Shown here piece by piece: positions 52,032 to 60,853 of a DNA stretch of 64,000 nt. The stretch covers positions 6,944,001-7,008,000 of the forward strand of contig NZ_CP075896.1 of assembly GCF_018604545.1 (NCBI RefSeq), given 5' to 3'. Made by a program: the position numbers and the translations under genes. Under the pieces are notes generated by a model, which saw only the letters and a program-made list of their open reading frames with translations, was not told the origin of the DNA and made no database searches. The stretch is from Streptomyces koelreuteriae (lineage in GTDB: Bacteria > Actinomycetota > Actinomycetes > Streptomycetales > Streptomycetaceae). Positions within the stretch are counted from its first letter, which is position 1, and every line of letters begins with the position of its first letter.

Positions 52032-53066
52032 GTGATCACCACAACGGACCTGACCAAGGTCTACCGTTCGCGCGGCCGCGAGGTCACCGCCCTGGACGGC
52101 GTCGACCTGCACGTCCGCGAGGGCGAGGTGTTCGGCGTCATCGGCCAGTCCGGCGCCGGCAAGTCCTCGCTCATCCGCTGCGTCAACCTGCTGGAACGCC
52201 CCACCTCCGGCACCGTGACCGTCGCCGGACAGGACCTCACCGCCCTGGCCGGCCGCGGCCCGCGCGCCGGAAAGGAACTGCGCGAGGCACGCAGCCGGAT
52301 CGGCATGGTCTTCCAGCACTTCAACCTGCTGTCCTCCCGGACCGTCCAGGACAACGTCGAGCTGCCGTTGGAGATCCTCGGCAAGTCCGGCAAGGAACGC
52401 TCCCGCAAGGCGCTGGAACTGCTCGACCTGGTCGGCCTCGCCGACAAGGCGGGCGCCTACCCCGCGCAGCTCTCCGGCGGCCAGAAGCAGCGCGTCGGCA
52501 TCGCCCGCGCCCTGGCCGTCGACCCCAAGGTGCTGCTGTCCGACGAGGCCACCAGCGCCCTCGACCCGGAGACCACCCGCTCCATCCTGGCGCTGCTGCG
52601 CGACCTGAACCGGCAGCTCGGCCTGACCGTCCTGCTCATCACACACGAGATGGACGTCGTGAAGTCGGTCTGCGACTCCGCCGCGCTCATGGAGAACGGC
52701 CGCGTCGTCGAGTCGGGCACGGTCAGCGAACTGCTCGCGACCCCCGGCTCCGAGCTGGCCTCCGCGCTGTTCCCGCTCGGCGGCGAAGCCTCCGGCGACG
52801 ACCGCACCGTCGTCGACGTCACCTTCCAGGGCGAGAGCGCGACCCAGCCGGTCATCTCGCAGCTCGCCCGCACCTACAACATCGACATATCGATCCTCGG
52901 CGCGGCCATCGACACCGTCGGCGGCCTCCAGGTCGGCCGGATGCGCATCGAACTGCCCGGCCGCTACGAGGACAACGTCGTACCGATCGGGTTCCTGCGC
53001 GAACAGGGCCTGCAGATCGACGTCCTGGGCCATGAGGCCGAACTGGTGAAGGAGGGTGTCAAGTGA
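52032..53066 (+). CDS. metN: Methionine ABC transporter ATP-binding protein
   Basis: 344 residues. Walker A GQSGAGKSS at 38-46, signature LSGGQKQR, Walker B VLLSDEATSALDP, H-loop ITHEMD. The last 80 residues form the NIL domain (TQPVISQLARTYNIDISILGA), which senses intracellular methionine and inhibits transport in MetN. GTG 52032 gives the family length and start (ITTTDLTKVY); GTG 52017, five codons earlier, is possible. The stop overlaps metI by GTGA. Confidence 0.95.
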   Translation: MITTTDLTKVYRSRGREVTALDGVDLHVREGEVFGVIGQSGAGKSSLIRCVNLLERPTSGTVTVAGQDLTALAGRGPRAGKELREARSRIGMVFQHFNLLSSRTVQDNVELPLEILGKSGKERSRKALELLDLVGLADKAGAYPAQLSGGQKQRVGIARALAVDPKVLLSDEATSALDPETTRSILALLRDLNRQLGLTVLLITHEMDVVKSVCDSAALMENGRVVESGTVSELLATPGSELASALFPLGGEASGDDRTVVDVTFQGESATQPVISQLARTYNIDISILGAAIDTVGGLQVGRMRIELPGRYEDNVVPIGFLREQGLQIDVLGHEAELVKEGVK

Positions 53067-53770
53067 CCTGGTCCGAGATGCAGCCACTGCTGGAACAGGC
53101 GTGTTGGGACACGCTCTACATGGTCGGCTGGTCCACACTCATCGCCGTCATCGGCGGACTTCCGCTCGGGATCCTGCTGGTCCTGACCGACCGCGGCGGC
53201 CTGCTCCAGAACCTCGCCGCCAACAAGGTCATCGGGCAGATCGTGAACATCGCCCGCTCCCTGCCGTTCATCATCCTGATGGTGGCGCTGATGGGCTTCA
53301 CCCGCTCCATCACCGGGACGACCATCGGCGTCGAGGCCGCCATCGTGCCGCTCGCCGTCGGAGCCATCCCGTTCTTCGCGCGCCTGGTCGAGACGGCCGT
53401 CCGCGAAGTGGACCACGGGCTCGTCGAGGCCGTGCAGGCCATGGGCGGCAACACCTGGACCATCGTCCGCAAGGTGCTCGTCCCCGAGTCCCTGCCGTCG
53501 CTGATCTCCAGCACCACCACCACGATCGTCGCCCTCATCGGCTACTCGGCCATGGCGGGCACGGTCGGCGCCGGCGGCCTCGGCGACATCGCCATCCGCT
53601 ACGGCTACCAGCGCTTCGAGACCCAGCTGATGTGGATCACCGTCGCGATCCTCGCCGTCGTCATCTCGCTCATCCAGTTCGCCGGCGACTACGCGGCCCG
53701 CTCCCTGCACCGCCGCGGCGCCCACTCCGGCCCCGCGCCGAAACTGCGGCTGCTCAAGGCCGCTTCCTGA
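53063..53770 (+). CDS. metI: Methionine ABC transporter permease
   Basis: 235 residues, about five to six transmembrane helices. The EAA loop AVQAMGGNTWTIVRKVLVPESLPSLI contacts MetN. It forms the D-/L-methionine channel with a MetN dimer. GTG start within the metN stop. Confidence 0.95.
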   Translation: MTWSEMQPLLEQACWDTLYMVGWSTLIAVIGGLPLGILLVLTDRGGLLQNLAANKVIGQIVNIARSLPFIILMVALMGFTRSITGTTIGVEAAIVPLAVGAIPFFARLVETAVREVDHGLVEAVQAMGGNTWTIVRKVLVPESLPSLISSTTTTIVALIGYSAMAGTVGAGGLGDIAIRYGYQRFETQLMWITVAILAVVISLIQFAGDYAARSLHRRGAHSGPAPKLRLLKAAS

Positions 53771-53834
53771 AAGCTCCCCGTCCACCCACGACGGGGCCGC
53801 ACCACTCGCAAGGCCATAAGGAAAGGCACTTTTC

Positions 53835-54653
53835 GTGCGTAGCACCGCCAAGATCACCACCGCCGTACTCGCCGCCGGAGCCCTCACCCTCGGGCTCAGC
53901 GCCTGCGGCGCGGGCGACTCCGGCTCCGACGGACCCCTGATCGTCGCCGCCAGCCCCACTCCGCACGCCGAGATCCTCAACTACGTCAAGGACAACCTGG
54001 CGAAGAAGGAGGGCCTCGACCTGGAGGTCAAGGAGTTCACCGACTACGTCACGCCGAACACGGCGACGCAGGACGGCTCCGTGGGCGCCAACTACTTCCA
54101 GAACCAGCCGTACCTCGACGACTTCAACAAGAAGAACGGCACCGACATCGTGCCCGTCGTCACGGTCCACCTGGAGCCGCTCGGCCTCTACTCCCACAAG
54201 GTCAAGAAGGCCGACGCCCTGAAGAGCGGTGCGACGGTCGCCATCCCCAACGACACCGTCAACGAGGCCCGCGCCCTCAAGCTCCTCGCCGCGAACAAGC
54301 TCATCACGCTCAAGGACGGCGTCGGCAACGAGGCGACCCCCTCCGACATCGCGGAGAACCCCAAGAAGCTCAAGTTCAAGGAGCTGGAGGCGGCTCAGAC
54401 CCCGCGCTCCCTCGACGACGTGGACGCCGCCGTCGTCAACGGCAACTACGCCCTCTCGTCCGACCTCAAGCCGGCGAAGGACGCCCTCGTCCTGGAGTCC
54501 CCGAAGGACAACCCGTACGGCAACTTCCTCGCCGTGAAGAAGGGCGAGGAGAAGGACCCGCGGGTGAAGAAGCTCGCGAAGCTTCTCACCTCGCCCGAGG
54601 TGAAGAAGTTCATTCAGGACAAGTACGACGGCGCCGTGCTCGCCTCCTTCTGA
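53835..54653 (+). CDS. metQ: Methionine-binding lipoprotein
   Basis: 272 residues of the NlpA/MetQ family. Lipobox LSAC at residues 21-24, so lipid-anchored outside the membrane. VAASPTPHAEILNYVKDNLAKKEGL and GANYFQNQPYLDDFN are family landmarks; VNGNYALSSDL lies in the binding cleft. GTG start behind AAGGAAAGG. It delivers methionine to MetNI. Confidence 0.95.
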   Translation: MRSTAKITTAVLAAGALTLGLSACGAGDSGSDGPLIVAASPTPHAEILNYVKDNLAKKEGLDLEVKEFTDYVTPNTATQDGSVGANYFQNQPYLDDFNKKNGTDIVPVVTVHLEPLGLYSHKVKKADALKSGATVAIPNDTVNEARALKLLAANKLITLKDGVGNEATPSDIAENPKKLKFKELEAAQTPRSLDDVDAAVVNGNYALSSDLKPAKDALVLESPKDNPYGNFLAVKKGEEKDPRVKKLAKLLTSPEVKKFIQDKYDGAVLASF

Positions 54654-54675
54654 GGCCCGCCCGGCACCCGCGCCG

Positions 54676-54714
54676 CACGGGGTCCTCCCTCACCGGGTGG
54701 GGGAGGGCCCCGTG
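54676..54714 (+). terminator. Terminator after metQ
   Basis: 14-base stem (54676-54689 with 54701-54714) with one G-U pair, 22 bases after the metQ stop. Confidence 0.75.
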
Positions 54715-54793
54715 GTGCGGATCAGTGCTTTCATGCTGCATGCTGGGCAGTTGAGCAGGCCCTGAAGGTTCACCGAAGGTTACGGAGCGGCGC

Positions 54794-55426
54794 ATGACGA
54801 GCACCTTTCCCAACGTCTCCATCAGCACGGAGCGGTTGGTGCTGCGTCCTCTTGACGAAGACGACATCGCCGCCCTGGCGGCGATGATGAACGACGAACA
54901 GGTGGCGGCCTGGACCTCCGTCCCCCAGCCCTTCACGGAGGAGGGCGCCCGCACCTGGATCACCGACTACGCCCCCGCCGAGCGCACCGAGGGCCGCGGC
55001 CTCGACTTCGCGGTCACCGAGTTCCTCACCCAGCGCCTGGTCGGCGTCATCCAGCTCGGCAAGACCAACTGGCGCGTACGCTCCACCGAGCTGTCGTACA
55101 TCATCGCCCCCTGGGCCAGGGGCGAGGGCTACGCCTCCGAGGCCGCCCTCGTCACCGCCCGGTGGCTCTTCTCGGACCAGAAGTTCGAGCGCATCGAACT
55201 GCGCACGGCGGCCGACAACACCGCCTCCCAGCAGGTCGCCCAGAAGATCGGCTGTATCAGCGAGGGCGTGCTGCGCAACGCCTGTATAGCCCGCAGCCGT
55301 GCCGAGGACGGCACGTGGAGCGACGTACGCACCGACTTCATCGTCTGGAGCCTGCTCCCCGAGGATCTGGAGGGCGTCGGCGGCCGGCTCCCCGACGGCT
55401 TCACGTCCTTCGGCGACTGGAACTGA
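54794..55426 (+). CDS. GNAT acetyltransferase, RimJ/RimL type
   Basis: 210 residues. STERLVLRPLDEDDIAALAAMMND at the start, LSYIIAPWARGEGYASEAALVTARWLF (acetyl-CoA motif) and IELRTAADNTASQQVAQKIGCISEGVLRN match enzymes that acetylate N-termini of ribosomal proteins or other amines. Preceded by a terminator, so its own transcript. Substrate unknown. Confidence 0.88.
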   Translation: MTSTFPNVSISTERLVLRPLDEDDIAALAAMMNDEQVAAWTSVPQPFTEEGARTWITDYAPAERTEGRGLDFAVTEFLTQRLVGVIQLGKTNWRVRSTELSYIIAPWARGEGYASEAALVTARWLFSDQKFERIELRTAADNTASQQVAQKIGCISEGVLRNACIARSRAEDGTWSDVRTDFIVWSLLPEDLEGVGGRLPDGFTSFGDWN

Positions 55427-55562
55427 CCGGAACGGCCACCGTGCGCGAGCGCACCGCCGTCCCCTCCGCCGGCTCCACCGGGTACTCTCACCAAGCCCGC
55501 CCACGGGCCGCCCGCGACACGACACGCAGACGACCCGCGACATCCTCTGGAGACTGACGACG

Positions 55563-56783
55563 ATGGCCGACCGGGTCACGGTGATCGGCTGGGACGGTTC
55601 GCCGCTGACCGACGCGGCACGCGCCGCCCTGGGAGCCGCCACGCTCGTGGCGGGTGCCGCCCACCACCTGGCGCTCCCCGAGGTCCCCGCCCGCGCCGAG
55701 CGCATCCGCCTCGGCAGTGTCGCCCTCGCCGCCCGCCGCATCGCCGGCCACCGCGGCACGGCCGTCGTGCTCGCCGACGGCGACCCCGGCTACTTCGGCG
55801 TCGTGAAGACCCTGCGGGCGCCCGAGTTCGGCCTCGAGGTGGAGGTCGTCCCCGCCGTCTCCTCCGTCGCGGCCGCCTTCGCCCGGGCCGGCATGCCCTG
55901 GGACGACGCACAGGTGGTCGTCGCACACCGCCGCACCCTGCGCCGCGCGGTGAATGTATGCCGAGCCCACACCAAGGTGGCCGTCCTCACCTCACCCGGC
56001 GCCGGCCCGGCCGAACTCGGCCTGCTCCTCGAAGGAGTCCACCGCTCCTTCGTCATCTGCGAGGAACTCGGCACCGAACGCGAGCGCGTCACGATCGTCA
56101 GCTCCGACAAGGCCGCCGACCACACCTGGCGCGACCCCAATGTCGTCATCGTCCTCGGCGGCCCGGCCGGACCCGGCACCTCGGGGGAGACCGGCGGCTG
56201 GATCGCCGGGCGCGACCCGTCCGCCGGTCCCCGCGGCTGGTCCCTGCCCTCCGAGGCCTACGGCGCCCGCCTCGACGAGGGCGAGACCCAGCCGCTGCGC
56301 GCCTCCCAACTCGCCCGCCTCGGACCGCGCGTGGGCGACCTCGTGTGGGACATCGGCTGCGGCAGCGGCGCCTTCGCCATCGAGGCCGCGCGCGCCGGCG
56401 CCGCCGTCATCGCCGTCGACAGCGACCGGGCCGCCTGCGCCCGCACCGACGCCGCCGCCCGCCGCCTCGGCGTCCAGCTCCAGATCGTGCACGGCACCGC
56501 CCCGCACATCCTGGAGAACCTCCCCGAACCGGACGTCGTCCGCGTCGGCGGCGGGGGAGCGGCCGTCGTCTCCGCGGTCGTCGACCGCCGCCCGCAGCGC
56601 ATCGTCACCCACGCCGGCACCCGCGACACCGCCGAACTCATCGGCCGCGACCTGACGGAGCACGGCTACGGCGTCGAGTGCGCCCTGCTGCAGTCCGTCG
56701 AACTCGACACCCGGGCCTGGACGGAGAAAGAACGGAGCGTCGCGTTCCTGCTCAGCGGCGTGCTGCCGAGGCGCAGCGCCTGA
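55563..56783 (+). CDS. cbiET: Bifunctional precorrin-6Y/cobalt-precorrin C5,C15-methyltransferase
   Basis: 406 residues, fusion equivalent to CobL. The N-terminal half (1-200; VIGWDGSPLTDAARAALGAATLVAG, VVLADGDPGYFGV, VVPAVSSVAAAFARAG) is a tetrapyrrole methylase (CbiE, C5). The C-terminal half (about 235-400) is a SAM-binding CbiT domain (LVWDIGCGSGAFAIEAA) that methylates C15 and decarboxylates. An alternative reading at the same place with cobL as name is equally valid. ATG 55563 follows CTGGAGACTGACG. Part of cobalamin synthesis. Confidence 0.93.
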   Translation: MADRVTVIGWDGSPLTDAARAALGAATLVAGAAHHLALPEVPARAERIRLGSVALAARRIAGHRGTAVVLADGDPGYFGVVKTLRAPEFGLEVEVVPAVSSVAAAFARAGMPWDDAQVVVAHRRTLRRAVNVCRAHTKVAVLTSPGAGPAELGLLLEGVHRSFVICEELGTERERVTIVSSDKAADHTWRDPNVVIVLGGPAGPGTSGETGGWIAGRDPSAGPRGWSLPSEAYGARLDEGETQPLRASQLARLGPRVGDLVWDIGCGSGAFAIEAARAGAAVIAVDSDRAACARTDAAARRLGVQLQIVHGTAPHILENLPEPDVVRVGGGGAAVVSAVVDRRPQRIVTHAGTRDTAELIGRDLTEHGYGVECALLQSVELDTRAWTEKERSVAFLLSGVLPRRSA

Positions 56784-57151
56784 TCCCGCCGCCGTCCCCG
56801 TGATCGGGTTGTCGTACTGCGCGCGGTAGGCTGGCCGATCGTTGCACCGCACCCGGACGCCCGGCACTTCGTCGGCCAATGTCCGGAAAACCCGCCCGTT
56901 TTGGGGTGTGTGTGGTACGGCAGAACCGAGGGACGCGCAACGTGGCGCAGTCCACAGCGGAACCGTCGCGGATCAAGCTGCCGCGAGGGTGGTACGGCCG
57001 CGACAATGCCAGTGAATGGCTTTGTCGCCTTTTTGGGGCGGGCCGCTCGTGCCGCTGGGGACGCACGCTCGTTCTTCACTGCGGGGCGGTCGGTGCGCCG
57101 TTCCGGGCGAGCTGGTCGTAGGAGCACTAACCGATTGGGCGAGGGGTACGC
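56784..57151 (+). other. Intergenic region before the BluB-CobT gene
   Basis: 368 bases. I looked for a cobalamin riboswitch (B12 box) and found no clear match. A possible small coding sequence is listed separately. No strong terminator hairpin was noticed. Confidence 0.4.
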
Positions 57152-57155
57152 ATGA
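57006..57155 (+). CDS. Candidate small basic protein overlapping bluB-cobT start
   Basis: 49 codons ending in TGA that overlaps the ATG of the fusion gene (ATGA). The product is very basic, with RSVRRSGRAGRRS near its end. Third-position GC is roughly 65 percent, well below neighbouring genes, which argues against coding. A second GTG start is at 57012. Offered only because of the exact overlap typical of coupled genes here. Confidence 0.25.
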   Translation: MPVNGFVAFLGRAARAAGDARSFFTAGRSVRRSGRAGRRSTNRLGEGYA

Positions 57156-60100
57156 CCGACACCGGCCAGGTCCCGGGCGAGGGACTGCCGGAGAACGCAG
57201 GCATGGTGGAGCAGCCGGGCGTCCCCGCGCACGGTTCGTACACCTACCTCTCCGAGCCCGAGACCACCGCGGAGGACGACGACCTGCTGCTGTTGCCGGG
57301 CGCCCAGGGCGCCTGGGGCAACGAGGTCGCCCCGCCCATGCCGGAGCCGGTCGCCGAGACCGTGCACGAGCCGGGTCCGCACGAGATCTCCGGCCGCGAC
57401 AGCGGCTCGGTCGACCTCGGCGGCGTCCGGCTGCCCGACCCTCCGCCGATCCCGCCCGTCACTCCGCGACGCCCGCTGCACCTCGGCCCGCCGCTGCCGG
57501 ACAGCTCCGCCAGCCCGGTCCGCTCCCTCGCCGACCGCGGCCCGGCCGACGCGCCGCTGCGACAGCCCGTGGCGGCCGCGGGCCCCGAGTACCTCGACGC
57601 CCCGCGCGCGCCGGAGATGCCGTCGCCCCCGGCCGCGCCCTGGGACGCGCAGGTCACCCACCAGGCCCAGGTGGCCGTCGGGGTGGCCCCTGCGGAAACG
57701 GTTGTTCCGGAAACGCAGCCGGTGGCCGAGGTCGAGGAGCCTGTGCAGGTGGCTGAGGCCGTTTCCGCGCCTGAGCCGGTTCCGGCGGAGGTGCCGGTGC
57801 CTGCGGCTGCTTCTCCCGAGGCTCCCGAGCCGGTTGCCGTAGGCGACTCCGCCGGCTCTGACTCCGCCGACGCCGGCGATCAGGTTCCGGCGGCTGTCGA
57901 GGAGCAGGACGTGGTCCCCGCTCCCGTCGCCGAGTCCCTCCCGGTCGCCGAGGCCGCACCGGCCCCTGAAGCGGTCCCGTTCCCGGAGGCCGCGACCGCG
58001 CCCGAGGCTCCCGCCGAGATGCCCGAGGCAACTCCCGCCGTGGCGCCGGAGGCAGTCGCTCCCGAGCCGGTCGCTCCGGAGGCCGTAGCGGAGGCGCCGG
58101 CAGAGGTCGTCGGCCCCGAGGCCATCGCACCGGTTCCGGACGCGAGCGCCCCCGAAGCCGTAGTGCCGGAGCCGGACCCGAGCGCCCCCGAGGCCGTAGC
58201 GCCGGAGCCGGACGCCCCCGGCGTCGAGGCCCCCGCGCCGGTCGCCGAGCCGCTCGCCCCGCAGGCCGCCCCCGCTCCTGCCCCCGAGGCGACGGCTCCA
58301 CAGCCCGCCCCTGAGGCGCCGGCTCCGGTGGCCCCTGCCCCGGCGGCCGCCGACGCACCGGAGGCGCCAGTCGCACCGGAGGCACCAGCCGCACCGGTTC
58401 AGCCCGCCCCGATGCCTGCCCAGGTCACCGAGACACCCGTGCCCGACGCGCCCGCCGAGGCACCCGCACCGCCCCAGGCCCCCGAGGTAACGGAGCCCGC
58501 CCCCGTGGCAGAGGAAGTCGCTCCCGAGCCCGCCCCCGTGGCACAGGAAATCGCACCCGAGCCCACCGCCGCGGCCGAGGAGGTCGCTCCCGACCTGGCC
58601 CCCGCGGCCGAGGAAGCCACTCCCGACCCCGCTCCCGAGCCGGTGACCCCCGCTCCCGAGACCATGGACGTCCCCCCGGCCCCCGCCGAGGACGTCACCG
58701 TCGTACTCCCCGAGCCGATCGCGGAAGAGAAGGCGGACGAGCAGACGGACGAGCAGAGCATGCAGCCGGTCCAGGGCCCCCAGCAGTCCCAGCCGCCCGC
58801 CGCCCCCCGGCCGGTACAGCCCGAGGAGCCGGAGTCCCCGGCCCCCGCGGCCACCGTCCCCGCACCCCGCGACGGCGACGCCGAACTCGTGCAGAACGCG
58901 GACGACCTGGACACCCGGGCCGCCGAGCAGGAAGACTTGGCTGACCAGGTACGCCACGACGAAGAGAGCACGGCCGCAGTGGCAGAGGCACCACAGCCCA
59001 CCGGCCCCGCCGCCCCCGGCTTCGACCCCGCCGAGCGCGAGGCCGTACTGAAGGTCATGCGCGAACGCCGCGACATCCGCAACGGCTTCCGCAGCGACCC
59101 GATCCCGCACGAGGTGCTGCTCCGCGTCCTGGAGGCCGCCCACCACGCGCCCTCCGTGGGCCACTCGCAGCCCTGGGACTTCGTCGTCATCCGCTCCGCC
59201 GACACCCGGCGCGCGATGCACGAACTGGCCATGCGCCAGCGTGAGGCGTACGCGAAGTCCCTCCCCAAGGGCCGGGCGAAGCAGTTCAAGGAACTGAAGA
59301 TCGAGGCCATCCTCGACACCCCGGTGAACATCGTGGTCACCGCCGACCCGACCCGCGGCGGCCGCCACACCCTCGGCCGTCACACCCAGCCCCAGATGGC
59401 GCCGTACTCGGCGGCCCTGGCCGTGGAGAACCTCTGGCTCGCCGCCCGCGCCGAAGGCCTCGGCGTCGGCTGGGTCAGCTTCTTCGACGAGCGCGAGATG
59501 GTCCGCGCCCTCGGCCTGCCCGAGCACCTCGAAGTCATCGCCTACCTGTGCGTCGGTTACGTCGACGAGTTCCCTGACGAGCCCGAGCTGCTGCAGGCGG
59601 GCTGGTCCAAGCGCCGCCCGCTGTCCTGGGTCGTGCACGAGGAGACGTACGGCCGCCGCGCACTGCCCGGAGAGGAACCGCACGACCTGCTCGCCGAGAC
59701 CGTGGCGCAGATCCGCCCGCTGGACGCCAAGGCGCTCGGCGAGGCGTGGGAGCGCCAGAAGCGTATGACCAAGCCGGCCGGTGCGCTGGGGATGCTGGAG
59801 ATCATCTCCGCGCAGCTGTCCGGGCTGTCCCGCCAGTGCCCGCCGCCCATCCCGGAGCCCGCGGCCGTCGCGATCTTCGCTGGCGACCACGGTGTGCACG
59901 CGCAGGGGGTGACCCCCTGGCCGCAGGAGGTCACGGCCCAGATGGTGGCCAACTTCCTCGGCGGCGGCGCCGTCTGCAACGCCTTCGCCACCCAGGTGGG
60001 CGCCGAGGTCTGCATCGTCGACGTGGGCGTCGCCGCCGACCTCCCGGCCACCCCGGGTCTGCTGCCCCGCAAGGTCCGGGCCGGTACGTCCGACCTGACC

Positions 60101-60736
60101 ACCGGCCCCGCGATGACCCGCGAGGAGGCCAAGCAGGCCATCGAGGTCGGCATCGAGACCGCCCGCGACCTGGTCGCCGCCGGCAACAAGGCCCTGCTCA
60201 CCGGTGAGATGGGCATCGCCAACACGACCGCGTCCGCCGCCCTGATCTCCGTCTTCACGGGTGCGGACCCGGCCGAGGTCACCGGCCGGGGCACCGGCAT
60301 CAACGACGAGACCCTCGCCCGCAAGACGGAGGTCGTCCGCCGCGCGCTGGAACTCCACCAGCCGGACCCGGCCGACCCGATCGGCGTGCTCGCCGCGATC
60401 GGCGGCTTCGAGCACGCCGCCATCGTCGGCCTCCTCCTCGGCGGCGCCTCCCTGCGGACGCCGGTGATCCTGGACGGCGTCAGCGCCGGCGCCGCCGCCC
60501 TGGTGGCCCGCGCCATCGCCCCCGAGGTCCTGGCCGCCTGCATCGCCGGTCACCGCAGCGCCGAGCCGGGCCATGTCGCGGCCCTCAACAAGCTGGGCCT
60601 GCGCCCCCTGGTCGACCTCGACCTCCGCCTCGGCGAGGGCACGGGCGCCCTCCTGGCCCTGCCGCTGGTGCAGAGCACGGCCCGGGCGATGCACGAGGTG
60701 GCGACGTTCGACTCGGCGGGCGTCACCGAGAAGTAG
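57152..60736 (+). CDS. cobT: BluB-CobT fusion with long Pro/Ala/Glu-rich N-terminus
   Basis: 1194 residues. Residues 1 to about 620 are low complexity (repeated PEPVA, APEA, PAAEE units) and probably disordered. Residues 624 to about 850 are a nitroreductase-fold BluB domain (MRERRDIRNGFRSDPIP, HHAPSVGHSQPWDF, EGLGVGWVSFFDE) that makes 5,6-dimethylbenzimidazole (DMB) from reduced FMN. Residues 857-1190 are CobT (MTKPAGALGMLE, FAGDHGVHAQGVTPWP, GEMGIANTTASAA), with catalytic E1162 in LRLGEGTGA, which turns DMB into alpha-ribazole phosphate. So lower-ligand synthesis and activation are joined in one chain. ATG 57152 follows GAGGGG. A strong terminator follows. Confidence 0.93.
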   Translation: MTDTGQVPGEGLPENAGMVEQPGVPAHGSYTYLSEPETTAEDDDLLLLPGAQGAWGNEVAPPMPEPVAETVHEPGPHEISGRDSGSVDLGGVRLPDPPPIPPVTPRRPLHLGPPLPDSSASPVRSLADRGPADAPLRQPVAAAGPEYLDAPRAPEMPSPPAAPWDAQVTHQAQVAVGVAPAETVVPETQPVAEVEEPVQVAEAVSAPEPVPAEVPVPAAASPEAPEPVAVGDSAGSDSADAGDQVPAAVEEQDVVPAPVAESLPVAEAAPAPEAVPFPEAATAPEAPAEMPEATPAVAPEAVAPEPVAPEAVAEAPAEVVGPEAIAPVPDASAPEAVVPEPDPSAPEAVAPEPDAPGVEAPAPVAEPLAPQAAPAPAPEATAPQPAPEAPAPVAPAPAAADAPEAPVAPEAPAAPVQPAPMPAQVTETPVPDAPAEAPAPPQAPEVTEPAPVAEEVAPEPAPVAQEIAPEPTAAAEEVAPDLAPAAEEATPDPAPEPVTPAPETMDVPPAPAEDVTVVLPEPIAEEKADEQTDEQSMQPVQGPQQSQPPAAPRPVQPEEPESPAPAATVPAPRDGDAELVQNADDLDTRAAEQEDLADQVRHDEESTAAVAEAPQPTGPAAPGFDPAEREAVLKVMRERRDIRNGFRSDPIPHEVLLRVLEAAHHAPSVGHSQPWDFVVIRSADTRRAMHELAMRQREAYAKSLPKGRAKQFKELKIEAILDTPVNIVVTADPTRGGRHTLGRHTQPQMAPYSAALAVENLWLAARAEGLGVGWVSFFDEREMVRALGLPEHLEVIAYLCVGYVDEFPDEPELLQAGWSKRRPLSWVVHEETYGRRALPGEEPHDLLAETVAQIRPLDAKALGEAWERQKRMTKPAGALGMLEIISAQLSGLSRQCPPPIPEPAAVAIFAGDHGVHAQGVTPWPQEVTAQMVANFLGGGAVCNAFATQVGAEVCIVDVGVAADLPATPGLLPRKVRAGTSDLTTGPAMTREEAKQAIEVGIETARDLVAAGNKALLTGEMGIANTTASAALISVFTGADPAEVTGRGTGINDETLARKTEVVRRALELHQPDPADPIGVLAAIGGFEHAAIVGLLLGGASLRTPVILDGVSAGAAALVARAIAPEVLAACIAGHRSAEPGHVAALNKLGLRPLVDLDLRLGEGTGALLALPLVQSTARAMHEVATFDSAGVTEK

Positions 60737-60743
60737 GTGCCGA

Positions 60744-60787
60744 GGGACGGCTCCGGTGCCCAGCCACTGGACCACCGGAGCCGTCCC
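60744..60787 (+). terminator. Terminator after bluB-cobT
   Basis: Perfect 15-base inverted repeat (60744-60758 with 60773-60787) with a 14-base loop, 7 bases after the stop. Confidence 0.8.
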
Positions 60788-60853
60788 GACTCCTGCCCAT
60801 TAAAATTCGCACGTCAGGGCTACCGCACCGCCGTCAACAGGAGCCGCACCCCC

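Noticed and set aside
56784..57151. Cobalamin riboswitch before bluB-cobT
   Set aside because: A segment GCCGCTGGGGACGC is only loosely similar; no B12 box consensus was found.
56666..60775. A 1369-codon open frame on the minus strand opposite bluB-cobT
   Set aside because: It is complementary to a long GC-biased real gene, whose codon structure leaves the opposite frame free of stops. The translation is Gly/Arg/Leu/Val-rich with no domain.
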